From Sediminicola sp040566555 (GTDB lineage: Bacteria; Bacteroidota; Bacteroidia; Flavobacteriales; Flavobacteriaceae), in the NCBI RefSeq assembly GCF_040566555.1, contig NZ_JBEWYP010000011.1, positions 40,619-104,618 on the forward strand: 64,000 nucleotides of DNA, written 5' to 3'. Positions 27,520 through 35,928 of the stretch are shown here, one piece after another. The translations under genes were made by a program, and so were the position numbers. Each line of letters starts with the position of its first letter. Positions within the stretch are counted from its first letter, which is position 1. The notes beneath the pieces are model-generated. The model did no database searches. It was not told the DNA's origin and was given only the letters and a program-made list of their open reading frames with translations.

Positions 27520-28707
27520 CTAAGCCAAATTAAAATATTCTATGTAAGTGTTGAGGTCCTTATCGCCCCGGCCAGATAGGTTAATGACCACTACATCATC
27601 CGGTTTAAATTTTCTATGTTCAAAAATGGCAAGGGCATGCGACGTTTCTATGGCAGGAATGATGCCTTCCATTTTGGAAAGCTCCAAGCCTGCCTGCATA
27701 GCGTCATCGTCGGTGATCGAAATAAATTCTGCCCTTCCTGTTTTATAAAGATGGGCATGCATCGGTCCAACTCCTGGGTAATCCAAACCTGCCGAAATGG
27801 AATAGGGTTCGGTAATTTGTCCGTCCAAAGTCTGCATCAACAAAGTTTTACATCCATGGATAATACCTTCCTTGCCCAAAGCTGAAGTAGCGGCACTTTC
27901 GCCAGAATCCACACCTTTTCCTGCGGCCTCTACGGCAATAATACCTACCTCTTCTTCATGAAGGAAATGATAATACGTCCCGGCAGCGTTACTTCCACCT
28001 CCAATACAGGCAACGACGTAATCAGGGTTTTCTTTCCCTTCCTTTTCTTTCAACTGCCATTTGATCTCTTCTGAAATCACCGCCTGAAAACGGGTAACCA
28101 TATCTGGATAGGGGTGAGGGCCAATAGCGGAACCAATAATATAATGGGTATCCACAGGATTGTTGATCCAATCCCGTATAGCCTCATTAGTGGCGTCCTT
28201 TAAAGTCCTGCTACCGGAAAGTGCGGGACGCACCTGCGCCCCCAACATTTTCATACGGGCCACATTGGGAGCTTGACGTGCTATATCTATCTCTCCCATA
28301 TAAACAATACATTCCATCCCCATAAGGGCACATACCGTGGCGGTGGCAACACCATGTTGCCCTGCTCCGGTTTCCGCAATGATCCGAGATTTTCCTAAAC
28401 GTTTGGCCATTAAGATCTGACCTATCGTATTATTGATTTTATGAGCCCCGGTATGGTTTAGGTCTTCCCTTTTTAGGTAGATCTTTGTGTTGTACTTTTC
28501 GGATAAACGCTTGGCAAAATACAGGGGAGAGGGCCTGCCCACATAATCTTTCAACAATTGGTCAAACTCTTCTTTAAAGGAAGGTTCAGCCATAATCTTC
28601 AAATAGTTCTCCCTCAGATTTTCTACGTTGGGATAGAGCATTTCCGGAATATAAGCCCCGCCGAAATCCCCATAATATCCTTTTTCGTCTACGTTAAATG
28701 TCATCAT
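27520..28707 (-). CDS. trpB: Tryptophan synthase beta chain
   Basis: This PLP enzyme condenses indole and serine to tryptophan. The PLP lysine lies in LNHTGAHKINNTIGQ (about residue 87), and the phosphate loop in CIGGGSNAAGTY. The full-length TrpB1-type sequence (395 residues) also contains the GAGQHG block. It forms an alpha2-beta2 complex with TrpA, encoded 10 nt downstream; trpF lies 9 nt upstream. Confidence 0.98.
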   Translation of the reverse strand: MMTFNVDEKGYYGDFGGAYIPEMLYPNVENLRENYLKIMAEPSFKEEFDQLLKDYVGRPSPLYFAKRLSEKYNTKIYLKREDLNHTGAHKINNTIGQILMAKRLGKSRIIAETGAGQHGVATATVCALMGMECIVYMGEIDIARQAPNVARMKMLGAQVRPALSGSRTLKDATNEAIRDWINNPVDTHYIIGSAIGPHPYPDMVTRFQAVISEEIKWQLKEKEGKENPDYVVACIGGGSNAAGTYYHFLHEEEVGIIAVEAAGKGVDSGESAATSALGKEGIIHGCKTLLMQTLDGQITEPYSISAGLDYPGVGPMHAHLYKTGRAEFISITDDDAMQAGLELSKMEGIIPAIETSHALAIFEHRKFKPDDVVVINLSGRGDKDLNTYIEYFNLA

Positions 28708-28716
28708 CTTAAATTA

Positions 28717-29415
28717 TTATTTACGTAAAAATTGCATAAATGTTTTAAGTTTTTCAATTTGCTTTCTCCCTGGTTCTACCTCAAACCTGCTATTTACGTC
28801 TATGGCGTGGCAATATTGGGATTCTGGCCTTTGTAGGAAAGTGGCTAGCTTATCTAGCTCTTCCAGTCCAATTCCGCCACTTAAAAAAAATGGTTTGGTG
28901 GAGGGATAGTTTGTGAGGACCTCCCAACTAAAAGTATATCCGTTACCGCCAGGCAATTTACCTTTGGTGTCGAATAAGTAATAATCACATACTGCTTCGT
29001 AATCAGCCAAAATAGAAAAATCGAAATCGTCTTTAATGGAGAACACCTTTATGATCTCCAAGGTGCTCCGCTGCTGAATAGTATGATTTTCCTTCAGGTC
29101 CTTACAGAATTTTGGGGATTCTGCACCATGTAATTGTACGGCCTGGAGCTCAAATTCTAAAACTTTTTGAATAATTTCATCAAGGGAGGCATCTACAAAA
29201 ACACCTACTCTTTTTATGGAAGAAGGTAACCTACCCAAATCCCCTGTAAAAACTCGCTTGGAAGGTTCCCAGAAAATGAACCCTAGGTAATCTGGCCCTA
29301 AATTAGCGACCGCCTCCATGTTCTCTGCATATTTCATCCCGCAGACCTTGATCTTTACTTCTTGGTTTTTGAAAGAATTCTTCATATTGCTGTTAATTAA
29401 TGTCTTCTTTTCCAT
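28717..29415 (-). CDS. trpF: Phosphoribosylanthranilate isomerase
   Basis: This TIM-barrel enzyme converts phosphoribosylanthranilate to CdRP. The catalytic Cys is in KVCGMKY; the Asp is in the YLFDTKGKLPGGNG block, and LSGGIG binds phosphate. The first start gives a 20-residue basic extension before the barrel; an internal ATG at 29385 is an alternative that better matches usual N-termini. I kept 29415 because an AAGGAA-like sequence precedes it and it sits close to trpC (24 nt). Confidence 0.93.
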   Translation of the reverse strand: MEKKTLINSNMKNSFKNQEVKIKVCGMKYAENMEAVANLGPDYLGFIFWEPSKRVFTGDLGRLPSSIKRVGVFVDASLDEIIQKVLEFELQAVQLHGAESPKFCKDLKENHTIQQRSTLEIIKVFSIKDDFDFSILADYEAVCDYYLFDTKGKLPGGNGYTFSWEVLTNYPSTKPFFLSGGIGLEELDKLATFLQRPESQYCHAIDVNSRFEVEPGRKQIEKLKTFMQFLRK

Positions 29416-29439
29416 TATTCAGAGGTTCCTTTCAATTTA

Positions 29440-30228
29440 TTAGGCCCCTTTTAACGACTTTATAAATTGTTGGGCACTATTCCCTGGATTATCCGTTTTC
29501 ATGAAATTTTCACCTATTAAAAACCCCTTATATCCGTAGTTCTTTAATTCTTGGATAGCTTCCATGGAACTGATCCCACTTTCAGAGACTTTTACAAAAT
29601 CATCGGGAATAATGGTAGACAGACTTTTGCTTGTTTCCAAACTGACTTCAAAAGTTTTTAGGTTCCTGTTGTTCACCCCCAACATGTCCAAGCTGGGCAT
29701 AATGGATTTGTGAAGTTCCTCTTCGTTGTGCACTTCCAATAAAACGTTGAGGTGCAGATTTTTTGCAAATTCTGAAAAGGCCTTTATTTCATCTCTCGAT
29801 AAAATAGCGGCGATCAAAAGAATGACATCGGCCCCATAGGACTTGGCCTCCAAGATTTGATACTCATCTATAATAAATTCTTTGCGTAGTAGCGGCATAT
29901 TTACAGATGCCCGAGCAAGGAGTAAATCGTCCATGGAACCACCAAAATATTTTCCATCTGTAAGCACCGACATGCCGCAAACACCTGCCTGTTCATAACC
30001 AGTGGCTACATCTTGCACATTGAGTTTTTGATTGATCACCGCTTTTGAAGGGGATCTCCGTTTGTGTTCCGCAATTATTCCGGTATCGCTATGTTGCAAA
30101 GCCTTAGCAAGTGAAATTGTTGGCCGTTCAAATAGGGCCGAAGTTTCCAATTGTGTGGTAGGGATGATCAATTTTTTTAAATTGACCTCCTTGCGCTTAT
30201 CCAGGACTATTTTATCTAATATATTCAT
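29440..30228 (-). CDS. trpC: Indole-3-glycerol phosphate synthase
   Basis: It closes the indole ring from CdRP. The family motifs are IIAEHKRRSPSKAVI (with substrate-binding Lys), VLTDGKYFGGS, LLRKEFIIDEYQI, GVNNRNLKTFEV and the phosphate site VSESGISS. The protein is monofunctional (262 residues), not fused to TrpF as in enterobacteria. Confidence 0.97.
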   Translation of the reverse strand: MNILDKIVLDKRKEVNLKKLIIPTTQLETSALFERPTISLAKALQHSDTGIIAEHKRRSPSKAVINQKLNVQDVATGYEQAGVCGMSVLTDGKYFGGSMDDLLLARASVNMPLLRKEFIIDEYQILEAKSYGADVILLIAAILSRDEIKAFSEFAKNLHLNVLLEVHNEEELHKSIMPSLDMLGVNNRNLKTFEVSLETSKSLSTIIPDDFVKVSESGISSMEAIQELKNYGYKGFLIGENFMKTDNPGNSAQQFIKSLKGA

Positions 30229-30275
30229 TTGTTCTAGAGACCGTTATTGTTTAGCGTGGGTTTCTAATAGTTAAT

Positions 30276-31271
30276 TTATTGTGCACTAAGGGCCTGAAGC
30301 TTTTTGAGGGCTGCCAATCCTTTTCCGGATAGGAGCGACTCCTTGGCTAATTCAAAGCCTTCTTTTGGACTTACATTTTTTACCGTGGCAATGGCCACTC
30401 CTGCATTGGCACAAACCACATTGTTTTGTGGGACCGTACCCTTGCCCTGAAGGACATTAAGGAAAATTTGAGCCGAATCCTCTATACTCTCTCCTCCGGC
30501 AATCTCCGATTGTAAAATGGTCTCCACTCCAAAATCTGAAGGTTTTAATATGGTTTCGGAATGGTTCGAGATAGTCTTGGTATTCCCGGTCAGGGAAATT
30601 TCGTCATAACCATCCAAAGCGTGCAAAACAGTAAAGTTAATATCGGTTTTCTGATATAGGTAACCGTACATTCTGGCAAGCTCAAGATTAAAAACCCCTA
30701 CCATTTGGTTTTTCGGAAAGGCGGGGTTGACCATGGGCCCCAACATATTGAAGAATGTTTTTACTCCTAATTCCCTTCTGATGGGAGCCACATTTTTCAT
30801 GGCCGGGTGGAACAAGGGGGCGTGTAAGACACATATACCAGCTTCATCTATCGACTTTTCGAGGAATCCAGGGTCGTTGCTGAATTTAATCCCCAAAAAC
30901 TCCATGACATTACTACTGCCACAGGTGGAGGATACCCCATAATTCCCATGTTTAGTTACTTTGATCCCAGCCCCTGCTGTTACAAATGATGACAAGGTGG
31001 AAATGTTAAAGGTGTCTTTGCCATCCCCACCTGTACCACAAAGGTCAATTGGGTTATAAGCAGAAAGGTCTACCGCCAGGCAAAGTTCCAAAAGGGCATC
31101 CCTAAATCCTTCCAGCTCTTCAATAGTGACACTTCTCATCATATACACGGTAAGAAATGCTGCAATCTGGCTGGTGTTATAATCCCCTTTGGCGATATTC
31201 ACCAATACTTGTTTGGCATCCGCTTTAGAGAGCACATCGTGGTTGATCAATCTATTTAAAATCTGTTTCAT
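30276..31271 (-). CDS. trpD: Anthranilate phosphoribosyltransferase
   Basis: It transfers phosphoribose from PRPP to anthranilate. Conserved blocks are CGTGGDGKDTFNIST (PRPP/Mg site), KHGNYGVSSTCGSSNVME, FHPAMKNVAPIRRELGVKTF and the GPMVNPA turn. I start at MKQILNRL (331 residues), the normal family N-terminus; the longest frame adds 15 atypical residues. It is separate from trpG, unlike the enterobacterial trpGD fusion. Confidence 0.97.
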   Translation of the reverse strand: MKQILNRLINHDVLSKADAKQVLVNIAKGDYNTSQIAAFLTVYMMRSVTIEELEGFRDALLELCLAVDLSAYNPIDLCGTGGDGKDTFNISTLSSFVTAGAGIKVTKHGNYGVSSTCGSSNVMEFLGIKFSNDPGFLEKSIDEAGICVLHAPLFHPAMKNVAPIRRELGVKTFFNMLGPMVNPAFPKNQMVGVFNLELARMYGYLYQKTDINFTVLHALDGYDEISLTGNTKTISNHSETILKPSDFGVETILQSEIAGGESIEDSAQIFLNVLQGKGTVPQNNVVCANAGVAIATVKNVSPKEGFELAKESLLSGKGLAALKKLQALSAQ

Positions 31272-31388
31272 TTTCTTATCTGTTATGGGAGTTTTAAAGA
31301 CGTTTCCAGTGAACAATCCTCTGAATTCCCAGCTATATATTTACAAATGTTGGCCAGTAATGCACATGGCCTTTTGGGACTTTGCGTA

Positions 31389-31952
31389 TTAATTTTCCAC
31401 CCAATTTTTTAGCATCAACTTTCCTTCTGGAGTTAGCACCGATTCTGGATGAAACTGCACGGCACACACATCATATTCCTTATGTCGAAGGGACATTATC
31501 TGTCCATTTTCATCAACTGATGTGACTTCCAGGGACAAAGGAAGATTTGTGTTTACTACCCATGAGTGGTAGCGACCTACTTCAATTTCCTTTGGCATTC
31601 CCTCAAAAAGGATATCGTCTTTTACAATGGTGATCTTTGTTGCAATGCCATGGTATACCTGGTCTAGATTATCCAAGGAACCTCCAAAAACTTCCGCAAT
31701 GGCCTGTTGCCCCAAACAAACCCCAAAAATACTTTTTGTGGGGGCATAAGTGGCAATGATTTCCTTTAAAAGACCTGCTTCATCAGGAATACCTGGTCCT
31801 GGTGAAAGAACTATTTTATCGAAAGGAGCTACCTCCTCCAAGCTCAATTGATCATTTCTTTTTACGGTTACTTTACAATTTAAATCTTCCAAATAATGTA
31901 CAAGATTATAGGTGAAGCTGTCGTAGTTATCTATTACTAGTATGTTTTTCAT
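31389..31952 (-). CDS. trpG: Anthranilate synthase component II (glutamine amidotransferase)
   Basis: It supplies ammonia from glutamine to TrpE. The nucleophile Cys lies in GVCLGQQA, with the His-Glu dyad in FHPESVLTPEG. The opening ILVIDNYDSFTYNLVHYLED is typical. Length 187. It may also serve p-aminobenzoate synthesis, as in some bacteria with one such subunit; no pabA is visible here. About 117 nt separate it from trpD. Confidence 0.96.
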   Translation of the reverse strand: MKNILVIDNYDSFTYNLVHYLEDLNCKVTVKRNDQLSLEEVAPFDKIVLSPGPGIPDEAGLLKEIIATYAPTKSIFGVCLGQQAIAEVFGGSLDNLDQVYHGIATKITIVKDDILFEGMPKEIEVGRYHSWVVNTNLPLSLEVTSVDENGQIMSLRHKEYDVCAVQFHPESVLTPEGKLMLKNWVEN

Positions 31953-32006
31953 TTCCTCTTTTTCTATCCCGATTAAAAACGGATTGGTGAACTAATTGTT
32001 GGGTTT

Positions 32007-33416
32007 TTATATGGTCTCCGCGATTTCAAGGGCTTTGGTCAATGCTCCCAGTTTATTGTAGGTTTCCTGTAGTTCGTCATCTGAGTTTGATGCCGCTACG
32101 ATACCCGCTCCGGCTTGGTAATGTAATTCGTGGTTCTTGCTCAAAAAGGTGCGAATCATAATGGCGTGGTTGAAGTTGCCATGGAAATCCATAAAACCGA
32201 TGGCCCCCCCGTAATAGCCACGGCTGGTCTTTTCATATTTATCTATCAATTGCATGGCCATGTGTTTTGGGGCGCCACTTAAGGTTCCTGCAGGAAAAGT
32301 ATCCGCCACAACTTTCATCGTTGGTGTATCTTTTTTCTTTTGCCCAGTTACTTTTGATACTAAGTGTATCACATGGGAGAAAAATTGCACCTCCCTATAA
32401 TTCTCTACCACCACGTCGGTACCATGGCGGCTAAGGTCGTTTCTGGCCAAATCTACCAACATTACGTGTTCGCTGTTTTCCTTATCATCAACCTTTAGTT
32501 GTTTGGCAAGTACTGCATCCTGCTCATCATTGCCTGTTCTTTTAAAGGTACCCGCTATTGGGTGTATTTCGGCCTTGCCATCCTTTACAATTAATTGGGC
32601 CTCCGGGGAGCTTCCAAATATTTTAAAATCTCCATAATCAAAATAAAATAGATAAGGGGAAGGGTTAACGGAGCGCAAAGCCCTGTACACATTAAATTCG
32701 TCCCCCTTAAATTCTTGTGAAAACCTTCTAGACAAAACCAATTGGAACACATCGCCTCTTTGACAGTGTTTTTTTGCCAATGCAACTTGCTCCTTATAAT
32801 CCTCATCTTTTAAATTGGAGATGGGATCACCAGTTTTGGAAAAGTTAAAGGAGGCGAAGTTTTTGGCACTTAAGATCTGTTCTATTTCTGATATGTTGTT
32901 TTCAGTTTTATGGCAATGAGCAAAAATATAGGCCTCATTCTTAAAATGATTTATGGCAATAATGTTTTGATAAACGGCATAATAGATATCCGGAATAAGG
33001 ATGCTATTATCCTTTTTGGTGAGGTTTAAATCTTCGAAATAACGTACAGCGTCATAGGCCATATACCCAAACAAACCATTGTTGATGAATTTAAAGTCAT
33101 TGTTTTGGGCGTGGAATTTCTTGCTGAAATCATCCAGGATGGATGGAATGTCCGTATTGCCGTTAATGGAAATCTCCTTTTTGGAGCCATCCGGAAAATG
33201 TTGTGACACCAATTCATTCTCTACCTTGATTGAAGCAATGGGATTACAACAGATATAGGAAAAGCTATTGTCATTCGCATGATAGTCACTACTCTCCAAT
33301 AGAATGCTGTTTGGAAACCTATCCCTTATCTTAAGGTAGACACTTACCGGGGTAATGGTATCCGCAAGGATTTTTTTATAATGGGTAATTAACTCGTATT
33401 TCATGGATGTACTCAA
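32007..33416 (-). CDS. trpE: Anthranilate synthase component I
   Basis: It makes anthranilate from chorismate, the first committed step of tryptophan synthesis. Chorismate-binding motifs are visible: FQLVLSRRF, IHPIAGTFKRTG, LVDLARNDLSRHG, FPAGTLSGAPK and GYYGGAIGF. In the N-terminal allosteric domain, LLESSDYH contains the LLES signature of feedback inhibition by tryptophan. Length 469 is normal. The upstream leader carries an attenuator. Confidence 0.97.
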   Translation of the reverse strand: MSTSMKYELITHYKKILADTITPVSVYLKIRDRFPNSILLESSDYHANDNSFSYICCNPIASIKVENELVSQHFPDGSKKEISINGNTDIPSILDDFSKKFHAQNNDFKFINNGLFGYMAYDAVRYFEDLNLTKKDNSILIPDIYYAVYQNIIAINHFKNEAYIFAHCHKTENNISEIEQILSAKNFASFNFSKTGDPISNLKDEDYKEQVALAKKHCQRGDVFQLVLSRRFSQEFKGDEFNVYRALRSVNPSPYLFYFDYGDFKIFGSSPEAQLIVKDGKAEIHPIAGTFKRTGNDEQDAVLAKQLKVDDKENSEHVMLVDLARNDLSRHGTDVVVENYREVQFFSHVIHLVSKVTGQKKKDTPTMKVVADTFPAGTLSGAPKHMAMQLIDKYEKTSRGYYGGAIGFMDFHGNFNHAIMIRTFLSKNHELHYQAGAGIVAASNSDDELQETYNKLGALTKALEIAETI

Positions 33417-33450
33417 TTTTAATGTCTCTAATAGAATTTTAGCAAAAATG

Positions 33451-33482
33451 AAAAAAGGCTTGTCGTGATGACAAGCCTTTTA
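33451..33482 (-). terminator. Attenuator terminator in the trp leader
   Basis: A perfect 12-bp stem, AAAAGGCTTGTC / GACAAGCCTTTT, with a 5-nt loop and a run of U on the minus strand, stands between the leader peptide and trpE. It is positioned to stop transcription before the structural genes. A 7-nt sequence over the leader stop codon (33510-33516) is complementary to its loop and 3' arm (33462-33468). Confidence 0.88.
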
Positions 33483-33509
33483 TATAGTATAACTACAATG
33501 ATGCTCTGC

Positions 33510-33566
33510 TCACGACGTTGTTCGTAAGTTTTTCCACCACCAAGTATTTGCAATTCTGTTTTTCAT
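33510..33566 (-). CDS. trpL: trp operon leader peptide
   Basis: This 18-codon frame encodes MKNRIANTWWWKNLRTTS, with three consecutive UGG Trp codons at positions 9-11. It begins 7 nt after a good -7 box and ends 28 nt before a strong terminator, followed by trpE. Tandem regulatory codons in a short peptide before a terminator are the hallmark of ribosome-mediated attenuation. When charged tRNA-Trp is short, the ribosome should stall at the Trp codons, leave the stop-codon region free to pair with the terminator, and allow transcription of trpEGDCFBA. No Shine-Dalgarno sequence fits; the mRNA would be nearly leaderless. Confidence 0.88.
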   Translation of the reverse strand: MKNRIANTWWWKNLRTTS

Positions 33567-33573
33567 TGAGCCT

Positions 33574-33604
33574 CAAATATAGGGAGGAAATTTAGATTGA
33601 CAAA
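33574..33604 (-). promoter_or_regulatory. trp operon promoter
   Basis: On the minus strand, TTTG (33601-33604), an exact 19-nt spacer and TATATTTG (33574-33581) match the Bacteroidota consensus TTTG-N19-TAnnTTTG without mismatch. Transcription should begin just before the trpL start codon. Confidence 0.8.
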
Positions 33605-33621
33605 CAGCTGTTATGGAAAAA

Positions 33622-33647
33622 ATAAAAAACCCCACAAAAGTGAGGTT
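33622..33647 (-). terminator. Terminator after yceI
   Basis: On the minus strand the stem AACCTCAC / GTGGGGTT with a 4-nt loop is followed by a T run. It closes the marR-nitroreductase-yceI unit just upstream of the trp promoter. Confidence 0.82.
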
Positions 33648-33670
33648 TAAAACATTTTAAATTTATGGAT

Positions 33671-34249
33671 TTAGAAAGCTAAATCTACCACCAAATCAAA
33701 TTCGTCATAGATAGTTTTGTCTCCTAAGTTATCGAAGAAACTTCCTGAACCGTATTTAACATCGTATTTGGAACGGTCTACCTTCATTGTAGCCGTAGCT
33801 TTGTTTCCGTAAACAGAAACGTCAAATGTTACCGGATTGGTTTTTCCTTTGATAGTAAGGTCTCCCGTTACCTCGTATGAATTTTTCCCAGTAGCCTTAA
33901 CATTGGTAAATACCAATTTGGACGTTGGATTGCTCTCTACACCGAAAAAATCATCTGATTTTAAATGCCCTTCCAATTTTCCTTTAGACTCACCTGCTAA
34001 ATCAGTAGAGATCAAAGTGGTCATATCCACTACAAACTCACCTCCTGTTAATTTATCTCCATCAAACATCAATGCGCCTTCTTTTAAGTTGATGGTTCCG
34101 TAATGGGATCCTGTAACCTTGTACCCTTTCCAGGTTACGGTGCTTTCAGCTGTTTTCACTTCTTTCTTTACTACTTCAACCGGAGTGGATGCAAATGCTG
34201 CAGATCCTACAACTACTGCCAATACTAAACTAAATACGCTTTTTTTCAT
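33671..34249 (-). CDS. YceI family periplasmic protein
   Basis: A signal peptide (KKSVFSLVLAVVVGSAAFA) is followed by a YceI lipocalin-like beta barrel that binds polyisoprenoids in its cavity. Family blocks are STVTWKGYKVTGSHYGTI, HLKSDDFFGVESNPTSKLVF and GDLTIKGKTNPVTFDV. Length is 192. It lies 35 nt after the nitroreductase gene with no clear promoter between, so it is probably the last gene of the MarR-controlled unit; a terminator follows it. Confidence 0.92.
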   Translation of the reverse strand: MKKSVFSLVLAVVVGSAAFASTPVEVVKKEVKTAESTVTWKGYKVTGSHYGTINLKEGALMFDGDKLTGGEFVVDMTTLISTDLAGESKGKLEGHLKSDDFFGVESNPTSKLVFTNVKATGKNSYEVTGDLTIKGKTNPVTFDVSVYGNKATATMKVDRSKYDVKYGSGSFFDNLGDKTIYDEFDLVVDLAF

Positions 34250-34284
34250 TGTTTTAATTTTAAAGTTAATGCTTGTTGTTTTGA

Positions 34285-34917
34285 TTATATATGTGTAATT
34301 AAATTCTCTTTGGATTTACGTACTTTCTTGTAATGCTGTGTTTCGTCTTCCTCAGAACGGTATCCTACAGCTACCAATACGGATGTATTTAACCCTTTTT
34401 CAGTTAAGCCTAAGATGTCGTTGAATTGCTCGGCATCAAAACCTTCCATGGGACAGGCATCAATTTTGTTGATTGCTGCTGCCGATAACAGGTTACCTAG
34501 GGCGATGTAGGTTTGTTTCGCAGTCCAAACTGCTTTGGCATCTTCAGAAAGAGGTACCAATTTAGATTTCATAAAATCTGCATATCCTTTTAATCCTTCC
34601 GCAGGGATTCCTCGTGTTTCACTTACGTTGTCCACATATTCCTCTACCAGCTCAGCCCCAAATGAATTTTGGTTGGCCAGAACAATTAGATGGGAAGCGT
34701 CCGTGATTTGTGACTGGTCCCAGGCAGCAGGTCTTAATTTAGACCTGATTTCGGCGTTCTCCACAACAAGTATTTGGTAAGGTTGTAAGCCAAAAGAAGA
34801 AGCGCTCAATGTGGTTGCTTCCAATAAGGCATCCAAGTCTTCTTGCGACACCTTTTTGGTTGCATCAAATTTTTTGGTGGCATATCGCCAATTTAAACTG
34901 TCTATATAGGTACTCAT
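34285..34917 (-). CDS. Nitroreductase family NAD(P)H-dependent oxidoreductase
   Basis: This FMN flavoprotein of the NfsB/nitroreductase family has the N-terminal NWRYATKKFDATK, FMN-binding SASSFGLQPYQILVV, AKQTYIALGNLLSAA and CPMEGFDAEQFN. Such enzymes reduce quinones and nitro compounds. Length is 210. It follows marR by 19 nt; a MarR gene in front suggests induction by a phenolic or redox-active ligand, an inference from context. Confidence 0.92.
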   Translation of the reverse strand: MSTYIDSLNWRYATKKFDATKKVSQEDLDALLEATTLSASSFGLQPYQILVVENAEIRSKLRPAAWDQSQITDASHLIVLANQNSFGAELVEEYVDNVSETRGIPAEGLKGYADFMKSKLVPLSEDAKAVWTAKQTYIALGNLLSAAAINKIDACPMEGFDAEQFNDILGLTEKGLNTSVLVAVGYRSEEDETQHYKKVRKSKENLITHI

Positions 34918-34936
34918 TATTATTACTGGTTTTAAA

Positions 34937-35383
34937 TTAAAATTTATCTAATAGTTTATTCAATAATTTTAGATCCTCTTCCGTGAAATTTTTTACCACA
35001 GACAATTCGGATTTTTTCATGGCCTTATCCATTTCCAACAATGCCTCTTTACCTTCAGCGGTTATATTGATCTCTACCTTACGTCTATTGCTCTCACATG
35101 TGACTCGGTCTACGTATCCTTTGGCTATTAACTTGTCCACCAATCTTGTGGTGTTGCTCATTTTGGTAACCATTCTTTCATTTAAGGTAGATAGATTGGC
35201 AGGTTTCCCTTTCTGGCCCCTAAGGATTCTCAATACATTAAATTGTTGAAGTGATACCTCATACGGTTTGAGGGCATTGGAAATCACCTCATTTATTTTG
35301 TGCTCTACCAAGCTCAAATGAATAAGGGTCCTGCTTTCCAATGGAATAGTCTTCTCCGTTTTTATGATCTCTTCTACATTCAT
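34937..35383 (-). CDS. MarR family transcriptional regulator
   Basis: This winged-helix repressor (148 residues) has the recognition region STLNERMVTKMSNTTRLVDK and the wing YVDRVTCESNRRKVEINIT. MarR proteins usually repress their own operon and release DNA when a ligand binds or a Cys is oxidised. A perfect palindrome lies between its promoter and start codon. It heads a probable operon with a nitroreductase and YceI protein. Confidence 0.92.
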   Translation of the reverse strand: MNVEEIIKTEKTIPLESRTLIHLSLVEHKINEVISNALKPYEVSLQQFNVLRILRGQKGKPANLSTLNERMVTKMSNTTRLVDKLIAKGYVDRVTCESNRRKVEINITAEGKEALLEMDKAMKKSELSVVKNFTEEDLKLLNKLLDKF

Positions 35384-35396
35384 GTTAATACAACAA

Positions 35397-35408
35397 TTGT
35401 ATATACAA
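35397..35408. promoter_or_regulatory. Candidate MarR operator
   Basis: TTGTATATACAA is a perfect 12-bp palindrome that overlaps the end of the marR -7 box and the expected transcription start. Size and position fit an autoregulatory MarR binding site. Confidence 0.6.
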
Positions 35409-35436
35409 ATGTAAACTGATTTTTCAATTCTACAAT
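35406..35436 (-). promoter_or_regulatory. marR-nitroreductase-yceI promoter
   Basis: On the minus strand ATTG (33-box variant, 35433-35436), a 19-nt spacer and TACATTTG (35406-35413) fit the Bacteroidota consensus with one mismatch. Confidence 0.6.
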
Positions 35437-35540
35437 AGGGGCCACTATAATATTTTGTTAAACTTAAAGGGGATTTGATAAGTGGGGAATTGCCAATTAT
35501 TACCGAAAAAGACTTATTTTTGGTCCATAAAATTGAAAAA

Positions 35541-35852
35541 ATGGCAAATTTATCACAAGAAGAGTGGAGTTCTCAGTTAGAACAAGACGATAACGCATTT
35601 ATTTTGGATGTTCGGACCTCCGAAGAGGTAGAAGAAGGATATATCCCGGGTTCTAGCAATATAGACATCTATTTAGGGCAAGAATTTCTGGAGGAATTGG
35701 AGAAATTGGACAAAACAAAAAATTATTATGTGTATTGCAGGTCTGGAAATAGGAGCGGACAAGCATGTGCCATAATGAATAATGCAGGTTTTAAAAACAC
35801 CTATAATCTAGAAGGTGGATTTATGAAGTGGGAAGGCGCTGTAGTAGATTAA
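35541..35852 (+). CDS. Rhodanese-like domain protein
   Basis: This single-domain sulfurtransferase (103 residues) has the active-site loop YCRSGNRSGQA with the persulfide-forming Cys, plus FILDVRTSEEVEEGYIPGS. The start MANLSQEEW gives a normal family length; the longest frame adds 22 residues without similarity. It is divergent from marR and ends at a strong terminator. The sulfur acceptor is unknown. Confidence 0.88.
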   Translation: MANLSQEEWSSQLEQDDNAFILDVRTSEEVEEGYIPGSSNIDIYLGQEFLEELEKLDKTKNYYVYCRSGNRSGQACAIMNNAGFKNTYNLEGGFMKWEGAVVD

Positions 35853-35871
35853 TGATATTTTAATTTTGAAT

Positions 35872-35917
35872 ATCCCGCCAAGTATAGATATTTTTCTGTA
35901 TTTGGCGGGATTTTTTT
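35872..35917 (+). terminator. Terminator after the rhodanese gene
   Basis: ATCCCGCCAA pairs perfectly with TTGGCGGGAT across a 20-nt loop, followed by seven T. It lies 20 nt after the rhodanese stop. Confidence 0.85.
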
Positions 35918-35928
35918 ATCTTGGGAAG

